Under the pieces are notes generated by a model, which worked only from the letters and a program-made list of their open reading frames with translations, had not been told where the DNA came from and ran no database searches. Positions 1-6,416 of a DNA stretch of 7,766 nucleotides are shown here, piece after piece (the stretch's first letter is position 1; each line of letters starts with the position of its first letter). The DNA lies in assembly GCA_023426625.1 (NCBI GenBank), contig JAFAAJ010000194.1, forward strand, positions 1 through 7,766, given 5' to 3'. Source of the stretch: Bacteroidota bacterium (GTDB taxonomy: Bacteria > Bacteroidota > Bacteroidia > Flavobacteriales > Weeksellaceae). The position numbers and the translations under genes were made by a program.

Positions 1-1
1 T

Positions 2-61
2 TGCAGTGCATACTGTAAGGATGAATTCATGAAAAATCCTGAGAAATATGCCAAAAAATAA
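2..61 (+). CDS. YHS-domain protein, C-terminal end (partial)
   Basis: The reading frame is open from the window edge and ends at TAA 59-61, giving 19 residues that begin CSAYCKDEF and end NPEKYAKK. The pattern C-x3-C-[KR]-x-x-F-x-x-NPEKY is the typical end of a YHS domain, a small Cys-containing metal-binding module often found with copper proteins and P-type ATPases. The stop lies inside the next gene: the two frames overlap by 14 bases (48-61), so the SCO gene is probably translationally coupled to it. A YHS protein beside an SCO copper chaperone fits a shared role in envelope metal handling. The rest of the protein is outside the window, so other domains cannot be excluded. The family call rests on one short but characteristic motif. 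Confidence 0.72.
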   Translation, partial: CSAYCKDEFMKNPEKYAKK

Positions 62-722
62 TACAACTCGGGCGAAAAGCAAGTTGATCATCCCGATCGT
101 GATTATTGCGCTTCTTTTCTTTGGAATTGGGATTGGAATGAAGTATTTGGGAAACAGCCTTTATACCGTAATGAAAGTTCCCGATTTTGAGCTTACCGAT
201 CAGCATAACAAGAAGATCACCAATAAAGACATGCTTGGAAAGGTTTATCTGGTTGAGTTTTTCTTCAGTCAATGTCCTACGATATGTCCTGTTATGAATA
301 CTAATATGAAGGCAGTTGAGAACGAGATCAGTCACCCTGATTTCGGGATCATTTCCATCAGTATCGATCCGGAGAATGACACTCCTGAAGTATTGCGGAA
401 ACATGCTGAAAGAATCGGTGCTCAATCCAACTGGCATTTTCTCACAGGAGACAGAGTGTATATCGGGAATCTTGCAGATCAGTTCAATATTTATGTGGGA
501 GATGAAGCTGACGAAGGTGAAAGTCTGAATCACAGCGGAATGATTGCCCTTGTAGATAAAGATGGGAATATCCGTTGCAGATACAACAAAGACAATATGC
601 CGATCTTATACTATTCCGGCCTGAATTATGAAGATCCGGAAGGAAAAACTCCCAAACTGACAGGGAAATATCATCCCGACCGGGAGATCCTGATCGAAGA
701 TATCAGAAAACTGTTAAATTAA
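48..722 (+). CDS. SCO1/SenC family copper chaperone, membrane-anchored
   Basis: This 224-residue protein has a positively charged N-terminus, one membrane anchor at about residues 13-31, and a thioredoxin-like SCO domain facing the periplasm from about residue 40. The three expected copper ligands are visible: C76 and C80 in CPTIC, and H162 in LNHSG. The DPENDTPEVL stretch at 107-116 is also typical of the family. SCO proteins deliver or reduce copper for the CuA site of cytochrome c oxidase, and some act as thiol-disulfide reductants. The start at 48 overlaps the upstream YHS frame and puts the hydrophobic anchor in the usual place; no alternative start is needed. A superoxide dismutase gene follows after 28 bases, with no terminator between them. 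Whether its client is an oxidase or another cuproenzyme cannot be told from this window. Confidence 0.93.
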   Translation: MPKNNTTRAKSKLIIPIVIIALLFFGIGIGMKYLGNSLYTVMKVPDFELTDQHNKKITNKDMLGKVYLVEFFFSQCPTICPVMNTNMKAVENEISHPDFGIISISIDPENDTPEVLRKHAERIGAQSNWHFLTGDRVYIGNLADQFNIYVGDEADEGESLNHSGMIALVDKDGNIRCRYNKDNMPILYYSGLNYEDPEGKTPKLTGKYHPDREILIEDIRKLLN

Positions 723-750
723 TTATTGTTAAATCATAAAATAAAATTGT

Positions 751-1425
751 ATGAAGATTTTTAAAGTCGCGGCTTTAAGCGCAGTATGTATGACACAATT
801 TGCTTTTGCACAGTTTAAACAGACGCCATTACCTTATGCTTATGATGCTTTGGAGGGTTCCATAGATGGAATGACAATGGAAATTCATTATTTGAAGCAT
901 GGAGCAGCTTATACTGCTAATTTAAATAAAGCGATTGCAGGAACGGCACAGGAAAAGGAGAGTATTACCCAAATACTTTCTCATGTGTCAAAATTAAGTC
1001 CTGCGATCAGAAATAATGCAGGCGGACATTACAACCACGAGCTTTTCTGGACGATCCTTACTCCTGAAAAGAATACCCAGCCTTCTGATAAGCTTTCAGA
1101 AGCGATTGATGCTACATTTGGAAGTATGGATGAATTTAAGGCTAGAATGAGCAAGGCAGGTGCTGACCGTTTCGGCTCAGGATGGGCCTGGCTTTCTGTA
1201 GATAAAAACGGAAAGTTATTTGTGTCTTCCACACCCAATCAGGATAATCCTTTGATGGATGTGGTGGATGAAAAAGGAACTCCTATTTTAGGAATTGATG
1301 TTTGGGAACACGCTTATTATTTAAAATATCAGAACAAAAGAGCAGATTATCTTTCTGCCATCTGGAATGTTTTGAACTGGAAAGAAGTGAGTAAGAGATA
1401 TGATGATGCTCTAAGCAAAAAATAA
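751..1425 (+). CDS. sodA: Exported superoxide dismutase, Fe/Mn family (Mn-type signature)
   Basis: This 224-residue protein converts superoxide to oxygen and hydrogen peroxide. A signal peptide (residues 1-20, ending AFA before QFK) indicates a periplasmic or otherwise exported enzyme rather than a cytoplasmic one. The four metal ligands are present: H46 (EIHYLKH), H96 (GGHYNHELFW), D183 and H187 (DVWEHAYY). Second-sphere H50 and Y54 are kept. Two positions that separate Mn from Fe enzymes, equivalent to E. coli SodA Gly77 and Gln146, are G92 and Q164 (STPNQDNPLM), which points to manganese or cambialistic use. The usual HH and HH pairs near H46 read HY and HG here. The gene follows the SCO gene by 28 bases and is closed by a strong terminator, so it probably ends a YHS-SCO-SOD transcript. 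The symbol reflects the Mn signature only. Confidence 0.95.
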   Translation: MKIFKVAALSAVCMTQFAFAQFKQTPLPYAYDALEGSIDGMTMEIHYLKHGAAYTANLNKAIAGTAQEKESITQILSHVSKLSPAIRNNAGGHYNHELFWTILTPEKNTQPSDKLSEAIDATFGSMDEFKARMSKAGADRFGSGWAWLSVDKNGKLFVSSTPNQDNPLMDVVDEKGTPILGIDVWEHAYYLKYQNKRADYLSAIWNVLNWKEVSKRYDDALSKK

Positions 1426-1442
1426 AAATATTTAACTTATAC

Positions 1443-1470
1443 AGCCCCTGCCATTTGGTAGGGGCTTTTT
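1443..1470 (+). terminator. Rho-independent terminator after the superoxide dismutase gene
   Basis: The 10-base arms AGCCCCTGCC (1443-1452) and GGTAGGGGCT (1457-1466) pair with a single G-U wobble around the 4-base loop ATTT. A T-run at 1466-1470 follows. It starts 18 bases after the stop codon and separates the SCO/SOD operon from the regulator gene. Confidence 0.93.
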
Positions 1471-1509
1471 GTAGGTTCTCAAGTTATTATTTAAGTATAA
1501 TTTTATCAA

Positions 1510-1517
1510 TATATTTG
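1510..1517 (+). promoter_or_regulatory. Candidate flavobacterial -7 element for the AraC-type regulator
   Basis: TATATTTG matches the Bacteroidota -7 consensus TAnnTTTG and ends 19 bases before the regulator start codon at 1537. I do not see a clear TTG -33 element 17-23 bases upstream, so this may be a weak or activator-dependent promoter. Its place between the terminator and the gene supports an independent transcript. Confidence 0.45.
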
Positions 1518-1536
1518 TCTCAACAAATGCAAATAG

Positions 1537-3084
1537 ATGAAGAAGCTTTTTATTGTATTGGGGATTTTATCCTCTATATTTATTTTTTCTCAGGAGGAAG
1601 CCGATTTTTATGAAATTAAGGCCATTACTCGTAAAATTCAGGATTATTCAGCAACCAATCCGGACTCTGCACTGGTAGAGATAGGTCATTATTTAAAACA
1701 ATATAAAAGTAATTTTGCGCAGGCAGAATTGTATTTGCAGCAAGCTTCCGCATTTGGTCTTTTAGGAAAAAGATCTGAAGCATTAAACTCGGCATTAAAA
1801 GCCCGGTCCTTTTCCTTTCGGGGGAATAACTACAGCCAGAGAGCCAGAACTTCCGGATTATTAGCCAATCGGTACAGAGATATTTTGCTTACCGACAAAG
1901 CGAAGGAAAGTCTTAGACAAGGACTTTTGGAAACCGGAAAGATTAAAAATTCACAGGAAAAATACAGAGTGGAGTCTATCCTTTTAACTGAATACTGCAA
2001 GAGCCTGACGGAAGAAAAACAATATGACTCCGCTACCATTTATTATACCAGGTCTCTAAAATCACTTTCTAAACTGGAGTCTTCAGAGGATGCATCATTC
2101 CAGATTGTAGTTACTTATTTAGGAATGGGAACAAATTATCTTATGGCTAAAAAATGGGAATTGGCAGAAAAAGAATTCAACAAAGTTATTCAGCTTTCCA
2201 AAGGAGGAGTCCAATGGGAAAGATATAACCTTTCCAGTGCCAAATTATATTTATCCGTGGTATTTACCCATAGGAAAGAATATCAAAAAGCAGTAAATAC
2301 ACTTCTTGAAGCTGAAAATTTAACGCCACCCAATGAACCTAAATTAGTAGAACTTTATTATTTCCTTGCCCAAAACTATCTGAGAATGAATGATGATAAA
2401 GGTTATCAAAAATATAACAAGCTTTATCTCGTTTCAAAAAGCAACCTTTCTGAGGAAAATGTAAAAGCAATGAATCTGACAGTTCAGCTTTTGGATAATG
2501 CATTACAGGAAGAACAAAAAGCTAAGATTTTTAACAGAAACATTGCAGCCGGTATTGGCTTTTTAGCAGTGTTGCTTTTAGCAGGAATTATTTTTTATTA
2601 TAAGAGAAAGCAGAAGAAAAACAAAGAGCTGTATCAAAAAGCCATTAAAAGGCTTGAAGATAAAATAACAGATAATATTCGGCAGGAGAATATTACTATA
2701 GAGAGTGCTGAACAGGAGAAAACTTTTATTCCAAAGAATATTGAAGAAGAGCTGTTGGTAAAGCTCAATAGGTTCGAAAAATCCAAAAAGTTTATTAACC
2801 CGAAACTAAGCTTATCAATTTTAGCTTCTCAATTGGAAACCAACACCTCCTACCTTTCTTATGTTATAAATACCTATAAAGGAAAGCACTTTAACCAATA
2901 TATTAATGAATTGCGCATTGACTACATTTGTAACAAAATTATCCACGATCCGGAATTCAGGAATTATAAAATCAGTTATCTGGCAGAAGCATGCGGTTTT
3001 TCAACTTACGCAAGTTTTAATTCAGCTTTTAAAAGTGTAACAGGAATTTCTCCTTCGGTATTCCTTAAAGAATCATTGTCATAA
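1537..3084 (+). CDS. Membrane-anchored TPR-AraC transcriptional regulator
   Basis: This 515-residue protein starts with a signal peptide (1-19, ending IFIFSQ before EEAD). Residues 20-330 are helical and TPR-like, with alternating aromatic, Ala and Leu patterns such as YLMAKKWELAEKEFNKVI at 201-218. One transmembrane helix lies at about 335-355 and is followed by the basic stretch KRKQKKNK. A charged linker leads to an AraC/XylS-type domain at about 423-512 with two helix-turn-helix units. The second contains GFSTYASFNSAFKSVTGISP, close to the AraC signature. The layout implies a periplasmic sensor controlling a cytoplasmic DNA-binding domain. Such proteins are common in flavobacteria and usually have no known ligand. 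It is the only regulator here and lies directly upstream of the three-paralogue operon, whose leader holds repeat elements. Control of that operon is inferred, not shown. No kinase or receiver domain is seen. Confidence 0.9.
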   Translation: MKKLFIVLGILSSIFIFSQEEADFYEIKAITRKIQDYSATNPDSALVEIGHYLKQYKSNFAQAELYLQQASAFGLLGKRSEALNSALKARSFSFRGNNYSQRARTSGLLANRYRDILLTDKAKESLRQGLLETGKIKNSQEKYRVESILLTEYCKSLTEEKQYDSATIYYTRSLKSLSKLESSEDASFQIVVTYLGMGTNYLMAKKWELAEKEFNKVIQLSKGGVQWERYNLSSAKLYLSVVFTHRKEYQKAVNTLLEAENLTPPNEPKLVELYYFLAQNYLRMNDDKGYQKYNKLYLVSKSNLSEENVKAMNLTVQLLDNALQEEQKAKIFNRNIAAGIGFLAVLLLAGIIFYYKRKQKKNKELYQKAIKRLEDKITDNIRQENITIESAEQEKTFIPKNIEEELLVKLNRFEKSKKFINPKLSLSILASQLETNTSYLSYVINTYKGKHFNQYINELRIDYICNKIIHDPEFRNYKISYLAEACGFSTYASFNSAFKSVTGISPSVFLKESLS

Positions 3085-3261
3085 TTCATTACTTTCTATA
3101 TAGAACTCATTTTTTTCTTGACCTATTAAACTTTAATCAGCCGGGTTGAGATCTATTTTTTTTATTAAAATTTATAAATACCCTTATGTCAGATCACAAA
3201 AACAATATAATTGTCTTTGATGTTCTTTGTACTGTAAACCAGTGGGTTATTGTATTTTTTT

Positions 3262-3289
3262 GATATCAAAATTTATGAATTTTGATATC
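3262..3289. repeat. Perfect 12-bp inverted repeat, candidate operator
   Basis: GATATCAAAATT (3262-3273) and AATTTTGATATC (3278-3289) are exact reverse complements around the 4-base spacer TATG. The palindrome ends 6 bases before the TTG of the predicted promoter and is centred near -57 from the expected start of transcription, a usual place for an activator site. It has no T-run and is AT-rich, so a protein-binding site is likelier than a terminator. The protein that binds it is unknown; AraC-type proteins more often bind direct repeats. Confidence 0.6.
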
Positions 3290-3295
3290 CATTCT

Positions 3296-3326
3296 TTGTG
3301 GCATAGAAATCAGGAATTTATTTTTG
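3296..3326 (+). promoter_or_regulatory. Predicted flavobacterial promoter of the paralogue operon
   Basis: TTG at 3296-3298 (within CTTTGTGG) and TATTTTTG at 3319-3326 fit the Bacteroidota housekeeping consensus TTG-N17-23-TAnnTTTG with a spacer of 20 bases. It is the best promoter match I found in the window, and transcription should begin near 3332. The next full-length gene on this strand is the first paralogue at 3554. Confidence 0.62.
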
Positions 3327-3339
3327 CATCTCTTTGACT

Positions 3340-3364
3340 TTGAAACTGCTTTAATTGAAACTGC
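3340..3364 (+). repeat. Tandem 10-bp direct repeat in the operon leader
   Basis: TTGAAACTGC occurs at 3340-3349 and again, unchanged, at 3355-3364, with a start-to-start distance of 15 bases. A third partial copy, GAAACT, is at 3365-3370. The repeats lie just downstream of the predicted transcription start. Two direct half-sites would suit an AraC-type regulator or a repressor, but binding is an inference. Confidence 0.45.
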
Positions 3365-3399
3365 GAAACTAAAACACAAATGATGAAAAAAATGAAGGC

Positions 3400-3419
3400 G
3401 GTATCCTCATACCTTTTTT
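3400..3419 (+). terminator. Short hairpin with T-run in the leader (possible attenuator)
   Basis: GGTAT (3400-3404) and ATACC (3409-3413) form a 5-bp stem with the 4-base loop CCTC, followed at once by six Ts (3414-3419). The stem is short and only partly G+C, so it would be a weak terminator. It sits inside a 26-codon open frame (3380-3460, beginning MMKKMKAVSS), an arrangement that could allow leader-peptide attenuation. No run of regulatory codons is seen in that frame, so this is tentative. Confidence 0.25.
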
Positions 3420-3553
3420 CCTTTCCATTATCAAATACAAATGTTCCAAATTACAAATGATTTTATGTTTTAGGACTAAGCAGATCCGTATAATATATCA
3501 CTATAAACTTTACAACATTATAGTTCATAAAATCAATTTACAATATGGTAACA

Positions 3554-4429
3554 ATGAAAAAGATATGTCATTTAGGAATTGCATTATCTTCTTTGTCTTT
3601 CTATGGGCAAGTAGGCATCAATACAAACTTGCCGGATCCGTCGGCAATAATAGAGGTAAGTGCAGATGCACCTCCGGGTTCTGTTAGCACAGCTAAAAAA
3701 GGACTTCTTCTTCCTCGCGTTGCACTTAGTGGTTCTAATGATACTACTACCATTCCTAACCCTGCGAGAGGTTTGCTGATTATCAATACGGCAGATTCAG
3801 GAACTTATCCCAATGAAGTTTTAGCTAATGAATATTATTATTGGGATGGTTTTCATTGGGAGAGGCTGGTTTTAAAATCTATCGTTGATGTAGCGGTAAA
3901 ACCAAGGATTTTTTATGTGGAAAGCAACTCCGTACAAAACGTCCCGGCTTCTGCAATTAATTTTACAGTAGCAAACGATTTCAGGTACGTTGTAGCCACT
4001 TTTACCAATACCACTCCTGTAAGTATTGGAAATATAGTCACCCTGAATCCGGATTCCAGTTTTACTGTCAACAAAAGCGGGTTATATGATTTTTCGGGAT
4101 TTATCAACTTTAATCCTATGAAAAGTACTGGGAGTGCTTTCTTGAATCTCGTCATACAAATCTCAACAGACGGCGGCTTAAGTTGGACCAATAGTCCGGC
4201 ACTCACTCGTACAGCCTGGGGAGAAAATGTTTCTTCTTATTTGAAAAGTGCAACAATTCAATCTTTCCCGGTAAGGCTTGATAAAGATACCAAGTTTCGG
4301 TTGGCTTTCTTTAGTCCGTTTCCGAATTCAGATTTCGGAAATACAGGGATAACTCCGTATGTCGGAACAACAGACCATTTGCCAATCTCGAAAGGCTTGA
4401 GAATACAACTATTGGATTTTAATTTATAA
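3554..4429 (+). CDS. Exported protein of unknown function, paralogue 1 of 3
   Basis: This 291-residue protein has a signal peptide ending FYG before QVGIN (Q19). An N-terminal module (19-105) follows, of a kind common at the start of Bacteroidota surface proteins: GIN-x3-PDPSA, KKGLLLPRV, TIPNPARGLLI and YYYWDGFHWERL. The C-terminal part is predicted to be beta-rich, with SGLYDFSGFINFNP at 175-188 and the Asp-box-like STDGGLSW at 204-211. The pattern recalls C1q/TNF-like jelly rolls, but that is only a suspicion. No type IX secretion C-terminal signal is seen; the protein ends RIQLLDFNL. I chose the start at 3554 because MKKICHLGI gives a standard signal peptide; an in-frame ATG at 3545 would add three residues. 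The stop codon directly abuts the next gene's start. No function is recognised; adhesion or envelope roles are guesses. Confidence 0.85.
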   Translation: MKKICHLGIALSSLSFYGQVGINTNLPDPSAIIEVSADAPPGSVSTAKKGLLLPRVALSGSNDTTTIPNPARGLLIINTADSGTYPNEVLANEYYYWDGFHWERLVLKSIVDVAVKPRIFYVESNSVQNVPASAINFTVANDFRYVVATFTNTTPVSIGNIVTLNPDSSFTVNKSGLYDFSGFINFNPMKSTGSAFLNLVIQISTDGGLSWTNSPALTRTAWGENVSSYLKSATIQSFPVRLDKDTKFRLAFFSPFPNSDFGNTGITPYVGTTDHLPISKGLRIQLLDFNL

Positions 4430-5281
4430 ATGATGAAAATGAAAAAAATATTAAATACTTTGTTTTTGGTATTGGGATTTGGTACCGCTTTCTGCCAGGT
4501 AGGTATAGGTACAGTTAACCCTGATGCTTCGGCAGCATTGGACATCGATGTCAGTAATTTGCCGGCAAATGCTAAAAAAGGGCTGCTTTTACCCAGAGTT
4601 TCTTTGCTGAGCAATACAGATATTGTCACGATTCCTAACCCTGCTGCGGGAATTGTTGTCTATAATCTTAATGATAGTGGTACCGGGATGAACTCTGTTA
4701 CAAAAGATACCTTTTACTTTTGGAACGGAGTAAAATGGATAGATTTTATCACATTGACTACAGTTAAAAATGAACTTCTGCCTCAGGTTTTTTCTATTGT
4801 TAATACCCACTCTCAAATTACAACAGGAGCAATTTCTTCAGCTGATGGGGTTGTTGTAACTTTCGAAGCTCCCGGAATAGTATTGAATACCGGAAATAAT
4901 ATTACATTTAATTCACCCGATAATACGTTTAGAATTAATAAAATGGGAAGCTATGAGATCTCAGGATCTCTTAATTACAATCCATATGCACAATCATCAG
5001 GTGTGCCCACAGATTTGGAATTTATTATTCAGGTTTCATCAGATAATGGAGTTACCTGGGGTAATATTGCTAAAAGTACTTCTGTTTGGGATTCGTATAC
5101 ACGGGGAAACTCCAGGACCATGATTGTTTCACCCATAGTGGTTACACTTTCCGGAAACAACCTTATAAGGTGTGTTGCAAAAAGTAATTATGGAGTTCAT
5201 GGAGAAGTAGAAGACTCCAAAATTTACGCAGGAACAGGCATTACCTATTCTCGAGCTCTAAGAATCCAGTATCTTAATTAA
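4430..5281 (+). CDS. Exported protein of unknown function, paralogue 2 of 3
   Basis: This 283-residue protein is homologous to its two neighbours over its full length. The signal peptide ends AFC before QVGIG (Q23). The N-terminal module (23-105) contains NPDASAALDIDVSNLP, KKGLLLPRV and TIPNPAAGIVVY, then FYFWNGVKW. The C-terminal domain carries MGSYEISGSLNYNP at 172-185 and the Asp-box-like SSDNGVTW at 203-210, and ends RIQYLN without a recognisable type IX sorting signal. The cysteine just before the predicted cleavage site could suggest a lipobox, but AFC is followed by Q and the neighbours have G there, so ordinary signal peptidase I processing is preferred. Its first ATG follows the preceding TAA with no gap; in-frame ATGs at 4433 and 4439 are possible alternatives. 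The zero spacing indicates coupled translation. Function unknown. Confidence 0.85.
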   Translation: MMKMKKILNTLFLVLGFGTAFCQVGIGTVNPDASAALDIDVSNLPANAKKGLLLPRVSLLSNTDIVTIPNPAAGIVVYNLNDSGTGMNSVTKDTFYFWNGVKWIDFITLTTVKNELLPQVFSIVNTHSQITTGAISSADGVVVTFEAPGIVLNTGNNITFNSPDNTFRINKMGSYEISGSLNYNPYAQSSGVPTDLEFIIQVSSDNGVTWGNIAKSTSVWDSYTRGNSRTMIVSPIVVTLSGNNLIRCVAKSNYGVHGEVEDSKIYAGTGITYSRALRIQYLN

Positions 5282-5291
5282 AAATACAAAA

Positions 5292-6182
5292 ATGAAGTTT
5301 AAAAATATTATAGCCTTAGCTTTATGTTCAAGCAGTTTTGTTACAAACACTTTATCCGGTCAGATCGGGGTGGGTACTATAACACCTGATAGTTCTGCTG
5401 CTTTGGATATTGATGTCAGCAGTCTTCCTGTAACAGCTAAAAAAGGGTTTTTAATGCCCAGGGTTAGATTGGAAAATAATATAGATGAAATTACAATTCC
5501 CAATCCGGTAAACAACCTTTTGATTTACAGTAAGGAAAATAACGGAACTGCACCGAATGAAATTTATGGACATTTCATATATTCCTGGAGAGGAAATCGT
5601 TGGGATAAATTCAGCAATCTCTCAGAAGTACGTTCTCAAAAGGCTCCTATTGATTTTGCAGTAGCCGGAAAAACGAAACAAGTTTTTAGTTCATCCCAAG
5701 TTTCAACACTTAATTCGATGACGGCAGTAAATACAGTGCCCATTGTTTGGAATCCGGCAAATGATGTGATTATTGCAAATCCGGCAGATGTAATATTATC
5801 AGGTTCTACTGAAATAAAAATTCTTACCACATCCCTTTACCAGATCAGCGGAACGGTTTCATTTAAACCGGATGCAGCCGGTGCAACAAACTGTGTTATA
5901 ACATTACAAAAATCCAGTGATGACGGAGCAACATGGACGGACATTATGGGAGCCGTTATGCCTTTTGAAACTTCCATTGCCCAGCATAATGAAACTATTG
6001 TTTTTCCTGATTGTGTAAAGAATTTTCAAGCTAATGATCTGATCCGTTTTGTAGTTTCAAGGCCGAAAAATCCGTGGACATCTGGTGCTGCTCCTGCCAA
6101 CTATGGTTCCAACTCAGGAGTACAGAGCAGGCTGGATAATGATGTAAATAAATCCTTTCGGTTTACCAGGCTGCAGGAATGA
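5292..6182 (+). CDS. Exported protein of unknown function, paralogue 3 of 3
   Basis: This 296-residue protein begins 10 bases after paralogue 2 ends. Its signal peptide ends LSG before QIGVG (Q24). The N-terminal module (24-106) is closest to that of paralogue 2: both have PDxSAALDIDVSxLP, KKG-x-L-x-PRV and TIPNP. The C-terminal half is more diverged and slightly longer. It keeps TSLYQISGTVSFKP at 180-193 and the Asp-box-like SSDDGATW at 208-215, and ends SFRFTRLQE. No lipobox, transmembrane helix after the signal, or type IX sorting signal is visible. Conservation of the N-terminal module beside a faster-changing C-terminal domain suggests that the first is structural and the second binds something, which is an inference. 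No strong terminator follows, only an AT-rich hairpin. Function unknown. Confidence 0.85.
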   Translation: MKFKNIIALALCSSSFVTNTLSGQIGVGTITPDSSAALDIDVSSLPVTAKKGFLMPRVRLENNIDEITIPNPVNNLLIYSKENNGTAPNEIYGHFIYSWRGNRWDKFSNLSEVRSQKAPIDFAVAGKTKQVFSSSQVSTLNSMTAVNTVPIVWNPANDVIIANPADVILSGSTEIKILTTSLYQISGTVSFKPDAAGATNCVITLQKSSDDGATWTDIMGAVMPFETSIAQHNETIVFPDCVKNFQANDLIRFVVSRPKNPWTSGAAPANYGSNSGVQSRLDNDVNKSFRFTRLQE

Positions 6183-6194
6183 TTTGATAATGCA

Positions 6195-6216
6195 TTGATC
6201 AGGAGTAAATGATCAA
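6195..6216. repeat. AT-rich inverted repeat after paralogue 3
   Basis: TTGATCA (6195-6201) and TGATCAA (6210-6216) are exact complements around an 8-base loop. An alternative, wider pairing joins ATTTGAT (6182-6188) with ATCAAAT (6212-6218). It lies 12 bases past the stop codon and could end or stabilise the operon transcript. It has no T-run, so it is not a standard intrinsic terminator, and a protein site is equally possible. Confidence 0.35.
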
Positions 6217-6416
6217 ATGAGCTCTGACAAATTAAATTTTCTGATATATTAGCTAAAGGAAATTCTGACAACCGTAAAACAGGCATTGGCTATAGTTTCG
6301 AAATGACAACTTGAAAACATGCAAATTATCTTTAAATTACCAATAGAATAGCCCTTAAAATTGTAAAGGGATTCAATATATGAAAACATCAAGTATAATC
6401 TTATAAATAGTAAAAA

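Larger units (their letters stand above)
3085..3553. other. Intergenic regulatory region between the regulator and the paralogue operon
   Basis: This 469-base AT-rich stretch has no convincing gene. It holds, in order, a featureless part with poly-T tracts (to about 3240), a perfect inverted repeat (3262-3289), a consensus-type promoter (3296-3326), a tandem direct repeat (3340-3364), and a 26-codon open frame with an internal hairpin and T-run (3380-3460). About 90 bases of AT-rich DNA then lead to the first paralogue. I see no clear terminator for the regulator gene. The first paralogue probably has a leader of about 220 bases if the promoter at 3296-3326 is the one used. Confidence 0.6.

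Noticed and set aside
27..533. 168-codon open frame on the minus strand opposite the SCO gene
   Set aside because: It lies wholly within the well-supported SCO gene on the other strand and its translation shows no recognisable domain.
3186..3263. 25-codon open frame beginning MSDHKNN
   Set aside because: It is short, has no ribosome binding site or recognisable feature, and ends in the poly-T tract beside the palindrome; likely chance.
3457..3687. 76-codon plus-strand open frame overlapping the start of paralogue 1
   Set aside because: It is out of frame with a gene that has a clear signal peptide and paralogues; its translation is low-complexity and ends inside that gene.
4258..4629. 123-codon minus-strand open frame spanning the junction of paralogues 1 and 2
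   Set aside because: It is antisense to two supported coding regions, with no known motif or promoter.
3554..6182. Insertion sequence, CRISPR array or toxin-antitoxin explanation for the three repeated genes
   Set aside because: There are no terminal inverted repeats, transposase motifs or short regular repeat-spacer units; the repetition is at the level of whole diverged coding genes.
6293..6300. TAGTTTCG as a -7 promoter element for the beta-lactamase
   Set aside because: It mismatches the TAnnTTTG consensus and has no TTG at the right distance upstream; no consensus promoter could be assigned in 6183-6416.
6352..6370. CCCTT / AAGGG hairpin before the beta-lactamase gene
   Set aside because: It has a 5-bp stem with a 9-base loop and no T-run, so it is neither a terminator nor a clear operator.
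6380..6406. 8-codon mini-frame (MKTSSIIL) just upstream of the beta-lactamase
   Set aside because: It is too short to support and has no hairpin with a T-run after it to suggest attenuation.
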